Shown: positions 5,555 to 14,949 of the stretch, one piece after another
How positions within the stretch are numbered: position 1 is the stretch's first letter
How the letters are laid out: the number at the start of each line of letters is the position of its first letter
Assembly: GCF_029023865.1 (NCBI RefSeq)
Contig: NZ_CP118969.1
Coordinates: 2,108,001 to 2,172,000, forward strand
Origin: Lactococcus lactis
Lineage (GTDB): Bacteria > Bacillota > Bacilli > Lactobacillales > Streptococcaceae
Direction: 5' to 3'
DNA length: 64,000 bases
Made by a program: the position numbers and the translations under genes
The notes under the pieces: generated by a model
Seen by the model: only the letters and a program-made list of their open reading frames with translations
Database searches by the model: none
Told to the model about the DNA's origin: nothing

Positions 5555-5582
5555 TTTCTCCTTAATCATGTCTTGCCCGACA
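5555..5582. repeat. 28-bp direct repeat, right copy
   Basis: Exact match to 1537-1564. It ends 18 bp before the chosen integrase ATG. The integrase ribosome site lies just to its right and is not part of the repeat. Confidence 0.9.
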
Positions 5583-5600
5583 ATAGAACAGGAGAAAAAA

Positions 5601-6782
5601 ATGAATATTAAAGAAGTTCAAAAAAAAGACGGTACAACCGTCTATAAAGTAAATGTCTATCTTGGTGTAGATAGCCTAACAGGTAAGCAAGTACGCACTA
5701 CGGTTACAGCCAAGAACCGTAAAACGTGCGAAAACAAAGCTCACCAAGCTATGAATAAGTTTATCAAAAATGGCTCTACTGTTGCAAGAGAAAAAGTTTC
5801 ATTTGACAATTTTAATGCCTTAGCCACTAGTTGGTTTGATTCTTATAAATTGACAGTAAAAGCAAACACTATCAGAATCAATAGTAATTTTTTAAAAAAT
5901 TATATTTTGCCAGCACTCGGAAACTATAAAGTTGAGAAAATTACAACTGTACTATTGCAAAATATTGTTAATGACTGGGCTAGAAATGCCAATACTGCTG
6001 AAATAGTTAACGGTAATCGTGAAAAGGGAAAAAGTAAAGATTATAAATTGTTACTCAATATCATCAAACGCATTCTTGATTATGGTATGCAATTAGGTGT
6101 TATCTCAGACAATCCAGCTATAAAAGTATTTTCTCCAAAACTCAAGACAAGAACAGTCAAAAAAATAAAGTATTTTAACAATGATGAACTCAAACGCTTC
6201 TTGGATTACCTTGACTCGTTACAATCAACCACAGCAAATATAAAAAGCACTACTCTATACAAGCTTTTACTTGCTACTGGTTTGCGTATCTGTGAGGCTT
6301 TAGCCTTATCATGGTCTGATATTGATTTTGTCAATAATACCGTTAGTGTATCTAAGACACTCATACAATACAGCAATGAGATACAAGACAGCGCAAAAAC
6401 AAAAGAAAGCAATCGTTTAGTTTCTGTAGATAGCGAGACAATTTCAATGTTGAAAGAGTGGAGAAAATACCAAAATTATGGTGCTATATCTTTGCATGAT
6501 TCTCTAGTTTTCTCATATCATCAAAAAATGAGAACTTACGAACTCGAAAGACAGCACTTAGTTCGACACTTTAAAAAAGCAAAAGTTCCTAACATAGGTT
6601 TTCATGGTTTCCGTCACACTCACGCAAGCCTACTAATGAACAATGATGTAAATCCTAAAGAAATTCAAATGAGATTAGGACATGCAGACTATTCGATCAC
6701 AATGAATTTGTACAGTCATCTTGCTAAAGAGAAAAAGAAAGAAACTGCTGAAAAGTTCGCTAATATACTTAAAGCACTATGA
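5601..6782 (+). CDS. int: Phage tyrosine integrase
   Basis: 393 residues. N-terminal arm-binding domain at about 1-55 (GTTVYKVNVYLGVDSLTGK), core-binding SAM-like domain at about 65-165, catalytic domain from about 190. Catalytic residues visible: Arg in LLATGLRICEAL, the H-x-x-R box in GFHGFRHTHAS, and the Tyr nucleophile in ITMNLYSH near the C-terminus. It integrates and, with an excisionase, excises the prophage. ATG 5601 follows ACAGGAG; an in-frame ATG at 5568 lies in the 28-bp repeat and has no ribosome site. The gene reads outward to the right prophage end. Length is normal for phage integrases. Confidence 0.95.
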   Translation: MNIKEVQKKDGTTVYKVNVYLGVDSLTGKQVRTTVTAKNRKTCENKAHQAMNKFIKNGSTVAREKVSFDNFNALATSWFDSYKLTVKANTIRINSNFLKNYILPALGNYKVEKITTVLLQNIVNDWARNANTAEIVNGNREKGKSKDYKLLLNIIKRILDYGMQLGVISDNPAIKVFSPKLKTRTVKKIKYFNNDELKRFLDYLDSLQSTTANIKSTTLYKLLLATGLRICEALALSWSDIDFVNNTVSVSKTLIQYSNEIQDSAKTKESNRLVSVDSETISMLKEWRKYQNYGAISLHDSLVFSYHQKMRTYELERQHLVRHFKKAKVPNIGFHGFRHTHASLLMNNDVNPKEIQMRLGHADYSITMNLYSHLAKEKKKETAEKFANILKAL

Positions 6783-6802
6783 TTTTTCGAGTTTTTTCCC
6801 GA

Positions 6803-6823
6803 ACGTAACTAAAAACGTAACTA
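6803..6823. repeat. Tandem 9-bp repeats, candidate integrase arm sites
   Basis: ACGTAACTA occurs twice, 12 bp apart (6803-6811, 6815-6823), directly after the integrase stop. Short direct repeats here usually are arm-type integrase sites, so the right attachment site should lie between about 6780 and 7040. The core sequence cannot be fixed without the left end. Confidence 0.4.
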
Positions 6824-7040
6824 ACTAATATAATGACAACTGAAATCCCTTTATATATGGGGTTCTAGGCATTTGTTGTGATACAGAGCTATTATACCCT
6901 TAGTAGTCAATGACTGTCAATGACTTTCGTCAGATGATTTTCCTTAAATTTCTTAAAAATACTCTCTTTTCATGATTCTTTTGTACTATATATAATACTT
7001 AACGGTTTTCTATTTAAAGTAAAATTTTCTTGAAAGTAAC

Positions 7041-7069
7041 AAAAAAACTGACATCTTGTCAGTTTTTTT
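7041..7069. terminator. Bidirectional terminator after the asp23 gene
   Basis: AAAAAACTGACA, loop TCT, TGTCAGTTTTTT. It serves the minus-strand stress operon and could also stop integrase transcripts. Confidence 0.8.
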
Positions 7070-7082
7070 GTTAAATTGATTC

Positions 7083-7589
7083 TTATTTTACACGAGCATC
7101 ATCACCCATGTCATCAACTTTTTCTTTTACTTTATCTACTTGATCAGATGTAAATTTCCCTGTTGTTTGAGCTGCGCCAACCACACGATCTTGTAAACTT
7201 TTTTCATCATCTTTTTGTTGTTCTTTTGTCTTAATATCAACAACTGTAACATTAACTTCAACAACTTCTAAATCAGTCATATCAGAAACTTCTTTACGAA
7301 TGACATCCTTAATTTTTTGGTAAATATCAGGAACGTTCTTCTTGTATTCTGTGACTACTTTTAGGTCCACTGCAACTTGTTTTTTACCAACTTCTACACC
7401 GACACCTGCTGTAACATCATCTGTATTTACTAGTTTTCCTGTCAGATTTGAGAAAAATCCTCCATCGACAGACAATAGTCCATTGACAGATTCAAGGGCA
7501 AGTCCAACAATTTTTTGAATCACTTTATCTTCGTAAGTCAAGCTACCTTTAACTTCAGTTACTTCTGTTTTTGTGTTTTCTTGTACCAT
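7083..7589 (-). CDS. Asp23/Gls24 family envelope stress protein
   Basis: 168 residues. The Asp23 domain covers about residues 12-120 (GSLTYEDKVIQKIVGLALESVNGLLS, then AVDLKVVTEYKKNVPDIYQKI). A Lys/Asp-rich tail follows. In Staphylococcus aureus the homologue Asp23 is held at the membrane by AmaP and affects the cell-wall stress response. Here it is the last gene of the glsB, amaP, DUF2273, asp23 cluster, which supports the call. A TAGGAGG ribosome site precedes ATG 7589. This is the first host gene to the right of the prophage. Confidence 0.9.
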   Translation of the reverse strand: MVQENTKTEVTEVKGSLTYEDKVIQKIVGLALESVNGLLSVDGGFFSNLTGKLVNTDDVTAGVGVEVGKKQVAVDLKVVTEYKKNVPDIYQKIKDVIRKEVSDMTDLEVVEVNVTVVDIKTKEQQKDDEKSLQDRVVGAAQTTGKFTSDQVDKVKEKVDDMGDDARVK

Positions 7590-7609
7590 AATTTCCTCCT
7601 AGTATTTTC

Positions 7610-7803
7610 TTATTTTTTCTTTAATAGTTGTTCAATGATTCCCGTACGTTGAAGATAAAGGCCAACGAAAATTCCTAAGCCAATAAGTAAGAAGAGAAGA
7701 GAAGAATCATTTTCCAAAATCCGATTGTGAAGATACAAATAGCTATAATTAAACCTACTATTCCTCCAATTATCGGATAGCGATATCTTTCTAAAAGATT
7801 CAT
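7610..7803 (-). pseudogene. DUF2273 small membrane protein, broken by a 1-base deletion
   Basis: ATG 7803 opens LLERYRYPIIGGIVGLIIA and GFWK, a typical DUF2273 start with two membrane spans expected, but the frame stops after 42 codons. The neighbouring frame continues SSLLFLLIGLGIFVGLYLQ and runs to a stop at 7610, matching the second half of the family. The break maps to a run of four A (rc of about 7715-7718); one more A would restore a 64-residue protein. DUF2273 genes sit between amaP and asp23 in many Firmicutes. Either a real loss or a sequencing or slippage artefact. Confidence 0.75.
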
Positions 7804-7813
7804 TTCCACCTCC

Positions 7814-8374
7814 TTATTCTACACGACGACTTGTCGAACTTTTATTTTCAGCAAGTGAGCTAACTTTTATTTTTAATTTTAAGTCATAATTTATACCAAA
7901 GAAATTTTGGATACTTTCTTTAATTTCTTGCTCAATTTCTTTTGTTTTTTCGACAATCTCAACTCTGGGAATAATTTCTCCTTTAACATCAATTTTTATT
8001 TTGGCTTGATATAAAGTCACATTGATTTTTGGATTTCTGATATAACCGTTGTTACTAACAATTTCTCTAACCAATCCTTCGATTGCTGAAACTTTTAAAG
8101 TTAGATTTCCTGTTTTATCATCTAGTAGAACTTCCTGATAAGTTTTTGGATAAAAAATAAGAATCAGCAAACAAATTAACAATAATGCTCCTAAAATTGA
8201 AGAGCTGATAAATATATATTGGGAAAGATGATTCCCAATGTAAGGAATTTCTGATGAGGGCATAAGCTCCCAACGAAAATTCATATAATTAAAGTAATCC
8301 CATAATATGGGGATAAGAATGGTGAGAAAGAATAAATCAGCCAAAATAAAAATAAATTTTTTTCCTTTTGACAC
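7814..8374 (-). CDS. amaP: AmaP, alkaline shock membrane anchor protein
   Basis: 186 residues. Two membrane segments: about 9-29 and about 53-76 (ISSSILGALLLICLLILIF). A soluble C-terminal Asp23-like region follows from about 85 (GNLTLKVSAIEGLVREIVSNNG). This is the AmaP layout; in S. aureus it holds Asp23 at the membrane. It lies between glsB and the broken DUF2273 gene with a 10-bp gap. Its tail ends in a Ser/Arg-rich stretch. Confidence 0.85.
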   Translation of the reverse strand: MSKGKKFIFILADLFFLTILIPILWDYFNYMNFRWELMPSSEIPYIGNHLSQYIFISSSILGALLLICLLILIFYPKTYQEVLLDDKTGNLTLKVSAIEGLVREIVSNNGYIRNPKINVTLYQAKIKIDVKGEIIPRVEIVEKTKEIEQEIKESIQNFFGINYDLKLKIKVSSLAENKSSTSRRVE

Positions 8375-8401
8375 GATACCTCCTCTCTTTTGCTGCTTTA
8401 T

Positions 8402-8644
8402 CTAGTTGTTAGCTCTACCTAAGAAGAATGAAACGACAGCAACAACGATGACAGCACCAACAATAGAAGGGATAAGTGCCATACCAGCTAAACTTGGACC
8501 CCAAGAGCCTAAAAGTGCTTGCCCGACGAAAGACCCAACAAGACCAGCTAAAATATTAGCAATCCATCCCATTGATTTGCCCTTATTTGTAATTGCTCCT
8601 GCAATTACACCAATAATAGCTCCGACGATTAATGACCAAATCAT
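8402..8644 (-). CDS. GlsB/YeaQ/YmgE family stress membrane protein
   Basis: 80 residues, almost entirely hydrophobic with repeated Gly (GAIIGVIAGAITNKGKSMGW, ANILAGLVGSFVGQ), the pattern of the YeaQ/YmgE (transglycosylase-associated) family with three short membrane helices. It is the first gene of the stress cluster, so the promoter and any operator should lie in 8645-8760. AAGAGGT precedes the ATG. Family members rise under envelope, acid or alkaline stress; the exact role is unknown. Confidence 0.88.
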   Translation of the reverse strand: MIWSLIVGAIIGVIAGAITNKGKSMGWIANILAGLVGSFVGQALLGSWGPSLAGMALIPSIVGAVIVVAVVSFFLGRANN

Positions 8645-8659
8645 AAATACCTCTTTCTA

Positions 8660-8674
8660 GTACAGTTCCTGTAC
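8660..8674. promoter_or_regulatory. Perfect dyad upstream of the stress cluster
   Basis: GTACAG, TTC, CTGTAC: a 15-bp perfect inverted repeat 16 bp before the glsB-like ATG. It would lie in the 5' leader or at the promoter of the whole cluster. The regulator is unknown to me. Confidence 0.45.
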
Positions 8675-8761
8675 ATTTTTAATATATCAAAGTTCAAGCA
8701 ACTTTTAAAGTAATTCGCTTTCTTTTTATTACACCCTAACTTACTTGCTAAATTTTGAAGT

Positions 8762-8797
8762 AAAAAAAGTTCTATCATTAAAATTGATAGAACTTTT
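8762..8797. terminator. Terminator after fmt
   Basis: AAAGTTCTATCA and TGATAGAACTTT enclose a short AT loop; poly-T on both sides makes it work in either direction. Confidence 0.8.
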
Positions 8798-8818
8798 AAT
8801 TTATTATTGTGGACAAAT

Positions 8819-9778
8819 TTATTCGCCAAACTTATCCCCAACCTGTATTTTTTGACCTAGGCCATTAAGAAAGCTAACGATATCCATCTTGGGTTTACCG
8901 GCTGGTTGAACGAAAAGAAGTTCAAGGAGGCCCTCACCTGTGGCAACTTTTAATGATTTCTTCGTTTTTTCCACAATTTCACCAGCTTGTAAGTTACTGA
9001 CAGAATCATCAACAACTTTTGTTTCATAAATCTTGAAACGATCACCATTCCATGTGGTATGTGCAACTGGGAATGGATTCATACCACGAACTTTATTGAA
9101 AATTTCACGTGCAGATTTATTCCAGTCGATTTTTTCTTCTTCTGGCGAAATATTAGGACTAAAAGTCACTTCATCTTCGTTTTGAGCTTGAGCTTTTAAT
9201 TGGCCACTCAGGTATTTTGGCAATGTTTCAAGTAACAAATCACGTCCAACAAGGGCTAACTTTTCAAACATAGTGCCAACATTATCATCCTCAAGAATTG
9301 GAGTAGAATCTTGAGCAATCATGTCACCGGCATCCATTTTACGAATCATTTCCATGATGGTTACACCAGCTTCTTTTTCGCCATTCATAATAGCATAATG
9401 AATAGGTGCCCCACCGCGATATTTTGGTAGTAAAGAAGCATGAGTATTGACTGCAAATTGAGCAACATCTAATAATTTACCTGGCAAAAATTGTCCAAAG
9501 GCGGCAGTCACAATTCCAACTTCTCCTGATTCAAGGAGCGTCATGATTTGAGTCATTTCTACTGAGCCAGAAAGTTTTTCTGGTTGAAGAACAGGCAAGT
9601 TAACCGTTAAGGCAAGTTCTTTAACTGGTGTCATTCTTAATTCCTGTTTCCGACCAACCTTACGGTCTGGTTGAGTCACTACTGCTAGAATTTCATATTG
9701 ATTAGAATCAATCAAACCTTTTAAAACGGTCGCAGCAAATTGTGGTGTCCCCATAAAGATAATTTTTGTTTTTGTCAT
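8819..9778 (-). CDS. fmt: Methionyl-tRNA formyltransferase
   Basis: 319 residues, the usual length. It adds a formyl group from 10-formyl-THF to initiator Met-tRNA. N-terminal formyltransferase domain ([14 protein letters not shown] at 6-19; catalytic region [20 protein letters not shown] with the Asn, His and SLLP signature; Asp in DAGDMI), then a C-terminal tRNA-binding domain from about residue 205. Its ATG overlaps the stop of the upstream VOC gene (ATGA), so translation is probably coupled. priA and rpoZ lie a few kb upstream on the same strand, a common lactococcal neighbourhood. Confidence 0.97.
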   Translation of the reverse strand: MTKTKIIFMGTPQFAATVLKGLIDSNQYEILAVVTQPDRKVGRKQELRMTPVKELALTVNLPVLQPEKLSGSVEMTQIMTLLESGEVGIVTAAFGQFLPGKLLDVAQFAVNTHASLLPKYRGGAPIHYAIMNGEKEAGVTIMEMIRKMDAGDMIAQDSTPILEDDNVGTMFEKLALVGRDLLLETLPKYLSGQLKAQAQNEDEVTFSPNISPEEEKIDWNKSAREIFNKVRGMNPFPVAHTTWNGDRFKIYETKVVDDSVSNLQAGEIVEKTKKSLKVATGEGLLELLFVQPAGKPKMDIVSFLNGLGQKIQVGDKFGE

Positions 9779-10239
9779 AAGTTTTCAAACTCCTCGATAA
9801 TAATTTTCTTTTGTTTCATTAATACTTGAACAGCCTTATCGCCTTTTGCCATTAACTGTCCAAGATTTTCTGGAATAATTTGCCAAGAAATACCAAATTT
9901 ATCTTTGCACCAACCGCATTGTTCGGCTTCTTTAACATGAGAAAGTTTTGACCAATAATCATCAATTTCGGCTTGATTTTTACAAGTCACAGTAAAACTA
10001 ACTGCTTCATTAAATTTGAAAATTGGACCGCCATCAAGGCAGATAAAGTCAAGGCCATTCAGACTAAATTCACCATTTAATACTTTTCCAGACATTCCTA
10101 CGAAATGCTCATCTAGCTTTTCATCAGGATAATATTCGATGTTTTTGATTTTTGAATTTGGAAATACAGATACATAATAGTTCATTGCTTCTTTGGCATT
10201 GTTATCAAACCAAAGGCTTGGGATAATTTTTGCTTCCAT
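9775..10239 (-). CDS. VOC family (PhnB/glyoxalase-like) protein
   Basis: 154 residues from the ATG at 10239, which has a GGAAGG site in front; the frame extends upstream but without a better start. It carries the PhnB-type layout: [19 protein letters not shown] at the N-terminus, FPNSKI, then [17 protein letters not shown] near the end. Members are dimeric vicinal-oxygen-chelate proteins of mostly unknown substrate; some act in antibiotic or aldehyde detoxification. It overlaps the Nudix gene by 35 bp and fmt by 4 bp. Confidence 0.85.
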   Translation of the reverse strand: MEAKIIPSLWFDNNAKEAMNYYVSVFPNSKIKNIEYYPDEKLDEHFVGMSGKVLNGEFSLNGLDFICLDGGPIFKFNEAVSFTVTCKNQAEIDDYWSKLSHVKEAEQCGWCKDKFGISWQIIPENLGQLMAKGDKAVQVLMKQKKIIIEEFENL

Positions 10240-10726
10240 AGTTGACCTTCCAATCTCTGTAAATTTCAGCTTTATCCGCATGGGGATAATTATTGATTTC
10301 GGCAATTACTTTTAGGACAAGTGGAGATGAATTTTCTACTGACAAGTTTTTAATCGACTTCCAGACTGCTCTGTCAGAGTCATTTTTTCCGTCAGCAACA
10401 AATTGTGGTAATTTTTTGGCTACACTATTTAATTTTACATCAAAAAGATTGAAAATGTGGTGCCCAACGACTCGACGGTCATTTTCATAAATCCAAGCGG
10501 AATACAGGCGATTATTAGTACTTGCAAGAACCGTAAAGCCTGTTTCTTCAAGAACTTCTCGCTCTAATGTGTCAAACATTGATTCACCAACTTCTTGCGA
10601 ACCGCCAGGTAAATCATAGCGATTTTGATAGGGACCTGAATTTTTTTCAATGACAAGTAATTTCTCATTGTCAATTGCCACACCATAGACTCCAAAATGC
10701 TTCAATAAATCGAATTTCTCAAACAT
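10205..10726 (-). CDS. Nudix hydrolase
   Basis: 173 residues. The Nudix box is complete: GGSQEVGESMFDTLEREVLEETG at about residues 41-63 (written here in shortened form: G-x5-E-x7-REV-x-EE-x-G). It should hydrolyse a nucleoside diphosphate linked to another group; the substrate cannot be read from sequence. It overlaps the downstream VOC gene by 35 bp and follows the NTF2-like gene by 12 bp, so the genes look like one transcript with fmt. Confidence 0.9.
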   Translation of the reverse strand: MFEKFDLLKHFGVYGVAIDNEKLLVIEKNSGPYQNRYDLPGGSQEVGESMFDTLEREVLEETGFTVLASTNNRLYSAWIYENDRRVVGHHIFNLFDVKLNSVAKKLPQFVADGKNDSDRAVWKSIKNLSVENSSPLVLKVIAEINNYPHADKAEIYRDWKVNYGSKNYPKPLV

Positions 10727-10738
10727 ATTTACCTCATT

Positions 10739-11113
10739 TCATTTCAAAAATGGCCGAAATTTTTCATATTTTTGTTCAAATTCTTGAATTTCACAAATTT
10801 TATTTCCGGAAAATTTAACAAGAGAAATTCCATCAAGAATGCCTTCTTTACCTTCATAAAAACACCGGAAAGTCCATGTGAATAAAGCAGTCTCATTATC
10901 CACATAATATTTATCCACAGTCCATGACTTAACTTTGTTTTCCACAGGATTATTCCACTGACAGAACCATTTTTCAATTTCAGCTTTTCCTTGATACTGA
11001 GCGCCGAAATATTCTGTCCATAAAATATCTTCTGATAAAACTATCAGTAACTTTTTGATGTCTTTATTTAACCATGCGTCAATTGTTTGTTGAAAAAGTT
11101 CTATTTTCTGCAT
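10739..11113 (-). CDS. SnoaL/NTF2-like protein
   Basis: 124 residues from ATG 11113. The N-terminal helix QTIDAWLNKDIKKLLIVLSEDI is followed by a curved sheet with W-T-E-Y-F-G and ALFTWTFRCFYEGKEG, the pattern of nuclear-transport-factor-2-like (SnoaL) proteins, which are small binding pockets or enzymes of varied function. An in-frame TTG lies 12 bases upstream; neither start has a strong ribosome site. The specific role is unknown. Confidence 0.75.
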   Translation of the reverse strand: MQKIELFQQTIDAWLNKDIKKLLIVLSEDILWTEYFGAQYQGKAEIEKWFCQWNNPVENKVKSWTVDKYYVDNETALFTWTFRCFYEGKEGILDGISLVKFSGNKICEIQEFEQKYEKFRPFLK

Positions 11114-11171
11114 TTTCCACACCAACTTTCTTTTGTTTTCAAATTCTTAACTTTTCCACCTGTGGAAATTT

Positions 11172-13511
11172 TTATACAAAATTTTGTGGCTCACTATCAA
11201 TCAATACTCGTAAATTTTTGTTATCCCGAAGTTGGGTTAATTCAAGCACTTGATTTAAAGCTGATTCTAATTCTTCTTCAAAACGATATTTAACTAAGAT
11301 TTGATAATGATAAAGGTTATGTGTTCTGGCAATTGGTCTGGCGGTTGGCCCTAATATTTTAGCTTTTTCTGTCAAATTTTGCTTGAGTAATTGAGCGATC
11401 TCATAAGATTTTTGAATGGCAACTTCTTCATCTTGATGAGAAACAAGCACTTGAACGGTGAAATAATAAGGTGGATAGGAAAGTTCACGACGAAATCTCA
11501 TTTCCATTTCATAAAATTTTTCGTAATCTTGAGCCTTGGTCATTTCAATAGCATAATGATGTGGATTGAAAGTTTGAATTAATACTTCACCTTTTTTATC
11601 TGCTCGTCCAGCTCGTCCAGCCACCTGCATCAACAATTCAAAGGAACGCTCACTCGCTCTAAAATCAGGTAGATTTAGGCCAGTATCTGCGTTAATGACA
11701 CCCACTAAGGTTACGTTTGGAAAATCTAAACCTTTGGCAATCATCTGAGTTCCTAAGAGGATATCAGCTTCATGATTACCAAACTTTTCAAGAATTTTTT
11801 CGTGAGCATTTTTTGTCCGAGTCGTATCTACATCCATTCGCAAAACTCGTGCTTCAGGCATGATTTCTCGAAGTTCTTCTTCGACTTTTTGCGTTCCTGA
11901 ACCGTAATAACGAATTTTTCGTGAATGACAATTAGGACAAGTTTGCGGAATTCCTTCGACATGACCACAATAATGACAATTCAAAGTTCGGGTATCCATG
12001 TGAAGGGTCAAGGAAATATCGCAATTGGGACAATCAACAACAAAACCACATTCACGACACATGACAAATGAAGAATAACCCCTTCGATTCAACATCAAAA
12101 TGACTTGTTCATCTTTGTCAATTTTTTCTTTTATTTTTGTCAGTAAAGATTGTGAAAAATTAGCAGATTGGTCAGAAATTTCACTGCGCATATCAATGAT
12201 TTTTATTTCTGGCAGGATTGCTGCTTCATTTGCCCTTTTTGTCAGTAATAAAAGTTCATAAACTCCGCGCATGGCACGTGCTCGCGTTTCTAAACTTGGC
12301 GTTGCAGAACCTAAAACAAGTCTTGCACCATGCCATTTTGCACGCAAAAGCGCAATATCTCTTGCATGATAACGGGGACTTGAATCTTGCTTATATGAAG
12401 TTTCATGTTCTTCATCAATGATGATAATTCCCAAATTTTCAACAGGTGCAAAAATAGCTGAACGTGCACCGACAACTACCTGAGCTTTGCCAGATTTAAT
12501 TTTTCGCCATTCATCATATTTTTCACCATCGGATAAACCAGAATGCATAATCGCCACTTTATCTCCAAAACGAGCAATAAATCGATTAGTAATCTGTGGC
12601 GTCAAAGAAATTTCTGGCACAAGCATAATTGCTGTTTTACCGAGTTTGAGAAAATGGTCAATGGTCTGTAAGTAAACTTCTGTTTTACCTGAACCAGTAA
12701 TTCCTTCCAACAAAAATGGTTTGTCAGAAGATGCAATTATTTTTTCGTAAGATGCATTTTGTTCGGAGTTGAGAATTTTAGCACTGTCATTTTCCACATC
12801 TTCAAATTTTTCTTTCGTCCTCGAAATTTCAACCTCTTCAATTTTGACTAGGTCATGCTCAACGAAAAATTTAATGATTTGTGAAGAAAAATTTAATGAT
12901 TTGACTGCAATTTTTTCTTCTTGAAGTCTTAATAGAAAATATTTCAACTCTAAGCGTTTTTTGGCTCTCTTTTCAATTTCAAATTCAGCTAGTTTTTCGA
13001 TATCTGGAATAGATAAGAATTTTTCTGTTTTTCTATTTTCTTTAGATTTTGCTAAATATTCTACTGACAGCTGACCCAAACGCACAGCCTTTGCTGACGA
13101 GATTTTTTCTGCTTCTGTCAGTTGTGACCATTTGACAGAAGTTCCGTCAGTCGATTTCAGGAGCTTGTCATAATTAGAATTCAAAAGATTAGGTAACATG
13201 GCTTTTAGACATGAAATTTTATAAGAAAATACTGAATGACGCATTTCATCTGCCAACCAAAGCTGTTCATCCGTTAGGACTGGCTCAACGTCGAGTAGTT
13301 CAGAAATTCCTTTCAAATTTACTGACGGCTCAAGTTCTTCATCTTCAAATCCAATGACAATTCCTTGAACAAGCCGGTTTCCACTTCCAAAAGGAACATG
13401 AACCCGCATGCCCACTTCAAGCAAATTTTCAAATTCAGCTGAAAGGCTGTAAGAAAAGGGTTTATCCGTCTGCATCAGAGGCACATCAACGATGACTTTA
13501 GCAATTTTCAT
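11172..13511 (-). CDS. priA: Primosomal replication protein N' (PriA helicase)
   Basis: 779 residues. DNA-binding N-terminus (about 1-105), then a helicase core with Walker A GITGSGKTEVYL (about 270) and DEEH box (IIIDEEHETSYKQD). A zinc region with paired Cys follows (CRECGFVVDCPNCD, then CHYCGH and CPNCHSRK), then the conserved QMIAKGLDFPNVTLVGVI block. PriA reloads the replisome at stalled forks. A GGAGG site precedes ATG 13511. Length is typical. Confidence 0.97.
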   Translation of the reverse strand: MKIAKVIVDVPLMQTDKPFSYSLSAEFENLLEVGMRVHVPFGSGNRLVQGIVIGFEDEELEPSVNLKGISELLDVEPVLTDEQLWLADEMRHSVFSYKISCLKAMLPNLLNSNYDKLLKSTDGTSVKWSQLTEAEKISSAKAVRLGQLSVEYLAKSKENRKTEKFLSIPDIEKLAEFEIEKRAKKRLELKYFLLRLQEEKIAVKSLNFSSQIIKFFVEHDLVKIEEVEISRTKEKFEDVENDSAKILNSEQNASYEKIIASSDKPFLLEGITGSGKTEVYLQTIDHFLKLGKTAIMLVPEISLTPQITNRFIARFGDKVAIMHSGLSDGEKYDEWRKIKSGKAQVVVGARSAIFAPVENLGIIIIDEEHETSYKQDSSPRYHARDIALLRAKWHGARLVLGSATPSLETRARAMRGVYELLLLTKRANEAAILPEIKIIDMRSEISDQSANFSQSLLTKIKEKIDKDEQVILMLNRRGYSSFVMCRECGFVVDCPNCDISLTLHMDTRTLNCHYCGHVEGIPQTCPNCHSRKIRYYGSGTQKVEEELREIMPEARVLRMDVDTTRTKNAHEKILEKFGNHEADILLGTQMIAKGLDFPNVTLVGVINADTGLNLPDFRASERSFELLMQVAGRAGRADKKGEVLIQTFNPHHYAIEMTKAQDYEKFYEMEMRFRRELSYPPYYFTVQVLVSHQDEEVAIQKSYEIAQLLKQNLTEKAKILGPTARPIARTHNLYHYQILVKYRFEEELESALNQVLELTQLRDNKNLRVLIDSEPQNFV

Positions 13512-13586
13512 TTATTTTTGACCTCCGTTTTCTTATCTTTAATTATAACAGAAAAGCATTTTTCCTGCTTTTGACTTATCCGCTTC

Positions 13587-13608
13587 TTACTGACAAAGCT
13601 GTCAGTAA
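13587..13608. repeat. Inverted repeat of the ACTGAC/GTCAGT type
   Basis: TTACTGAC, AAAGCT, GTCAGTAA: one perfect member of a motif family found in many intergenic gaps of this window. Confidence 0.6.
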
Positions 13609-13649
13609 CTTTTAGAAATAAAAAAAGCGCCAATTGACGCTTAAAAAAT

Positions 13650-14000
13650 TTATTCTGCGGCAGCTGCTTTAGCGGCGCGGCTATTTTTTTGTTTTGCTTC
13701 TTCTTCAGCTTCTTCTTTAGCAATTTGCTCTTTGATGAGTTGTTCTTTCATCTTAGCTTGCAAACGTTCCAATTCGCGTTTTTCAACTAAAGTTTCACGT
13801 TTCAATTCAGGTGATGGGTGAATTTTAACTGTTCCATCAGCAATTTCTTCCAAAGCACGCAAAGTATTTTTTACAGCTTTAAATTCTTTTGTTGGACGTT
13901 CTTTATCACGCAATTCATGCGCACGTTTTGCTTCCAAAACTACTAAAGAATATTTTGAATCAACTTGGTCCAATAACTTGTCAATTGAAGGTTCTAACAT
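13650..14000 (-). CDS. rpoZ: RNA polymerase omega subunit
   Basis: 116 residues. It stabilises RNA polymerase beta'. The omega core is at about 1-65: [43 protein letters not shown] long Glu/Lys/Ala-rich tail follows ([20 protein letters not shown]), as often in streptococci and lactococci. Start chosen at the second of two adjacent ATGs; AGGTAATG lies upstream. gmk follows upstream on the same strand, as in most Firmicutes. Confidence 0.95.
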   Translation of the reverse strand: MLEPSIDKLLDQVDSKYSLVVLEAKRAHELRDKERPTKEFKAVKNTLRALEEIADGTVKIHPSPELKRETLVEKRELERLQAKMKEQLIKEQIAKEEAEEEAKQKNSRAAKAAAAE

Positions 14001-14040
14001 CATAATTCATTACCTCATTTTCTAAACTTTTCATTCTATT

Positions 14041-14086
14041 TTTACTGACAGACTTGTTATCGTCAAAATAAAATTCTGTCAGTAAA
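14041..14086. repeat. Inverted repeat (ACTGACAGA/TCTGTCAGT) between rpoZ and gmk
   Basis: TTTACTGACAGA (14041-14052) and TCTGTCAGTAAA (14075-14086) are perfect complements. A second pair lies at 14149-14166. Both could be weak terminators. Confidence 0.7.
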
Positions 14087-14182
14087 ATTTATCAACTTTA
14101 TCATTTCTGGCAGGACTATCAGTAGAATTGATAGCTCCTTCGCATTAAACTGACAAATCTGTCAGTAATTTTTCCAATTAAA

Positions 14183-14836
<654 letters not shown>

Positions 14837-14923
14837 TCAACGATTAAACTCATTCTATCAAAAGCTAGCTCTTAAAACTAGCTTTTGTAACAAAAAAGAA
14901 ATATAATTTCGTAATAAGACACA

Positions 14924-14949
14924 AAAAAACTGTCAAAAGACAGTTTTTT
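14924..14949. terminator. Terminator of rny
   Basis: AAAAAACTGTC, AAAA, GACAGTTTTTT; it overlaps the rny stop codon. Confidence 0.8.

Noticed and set aside
5568-5600. Integrase start at ATG 5568
   Set aside because: In frame but inside the 28-bp repeat and without a ribosome site; ATG 5601 has ACAGGAG in front.
293-6873. Shared 11-mer TTCTAGGCATT at 293-303 and 6863-6873 as attL/attR
   Set aside because: The left copy lies inside the phage early genes, which continue to the window edge, so it cannot mark the left prophage end; 11 bp in AT-rich DNA may be chance.
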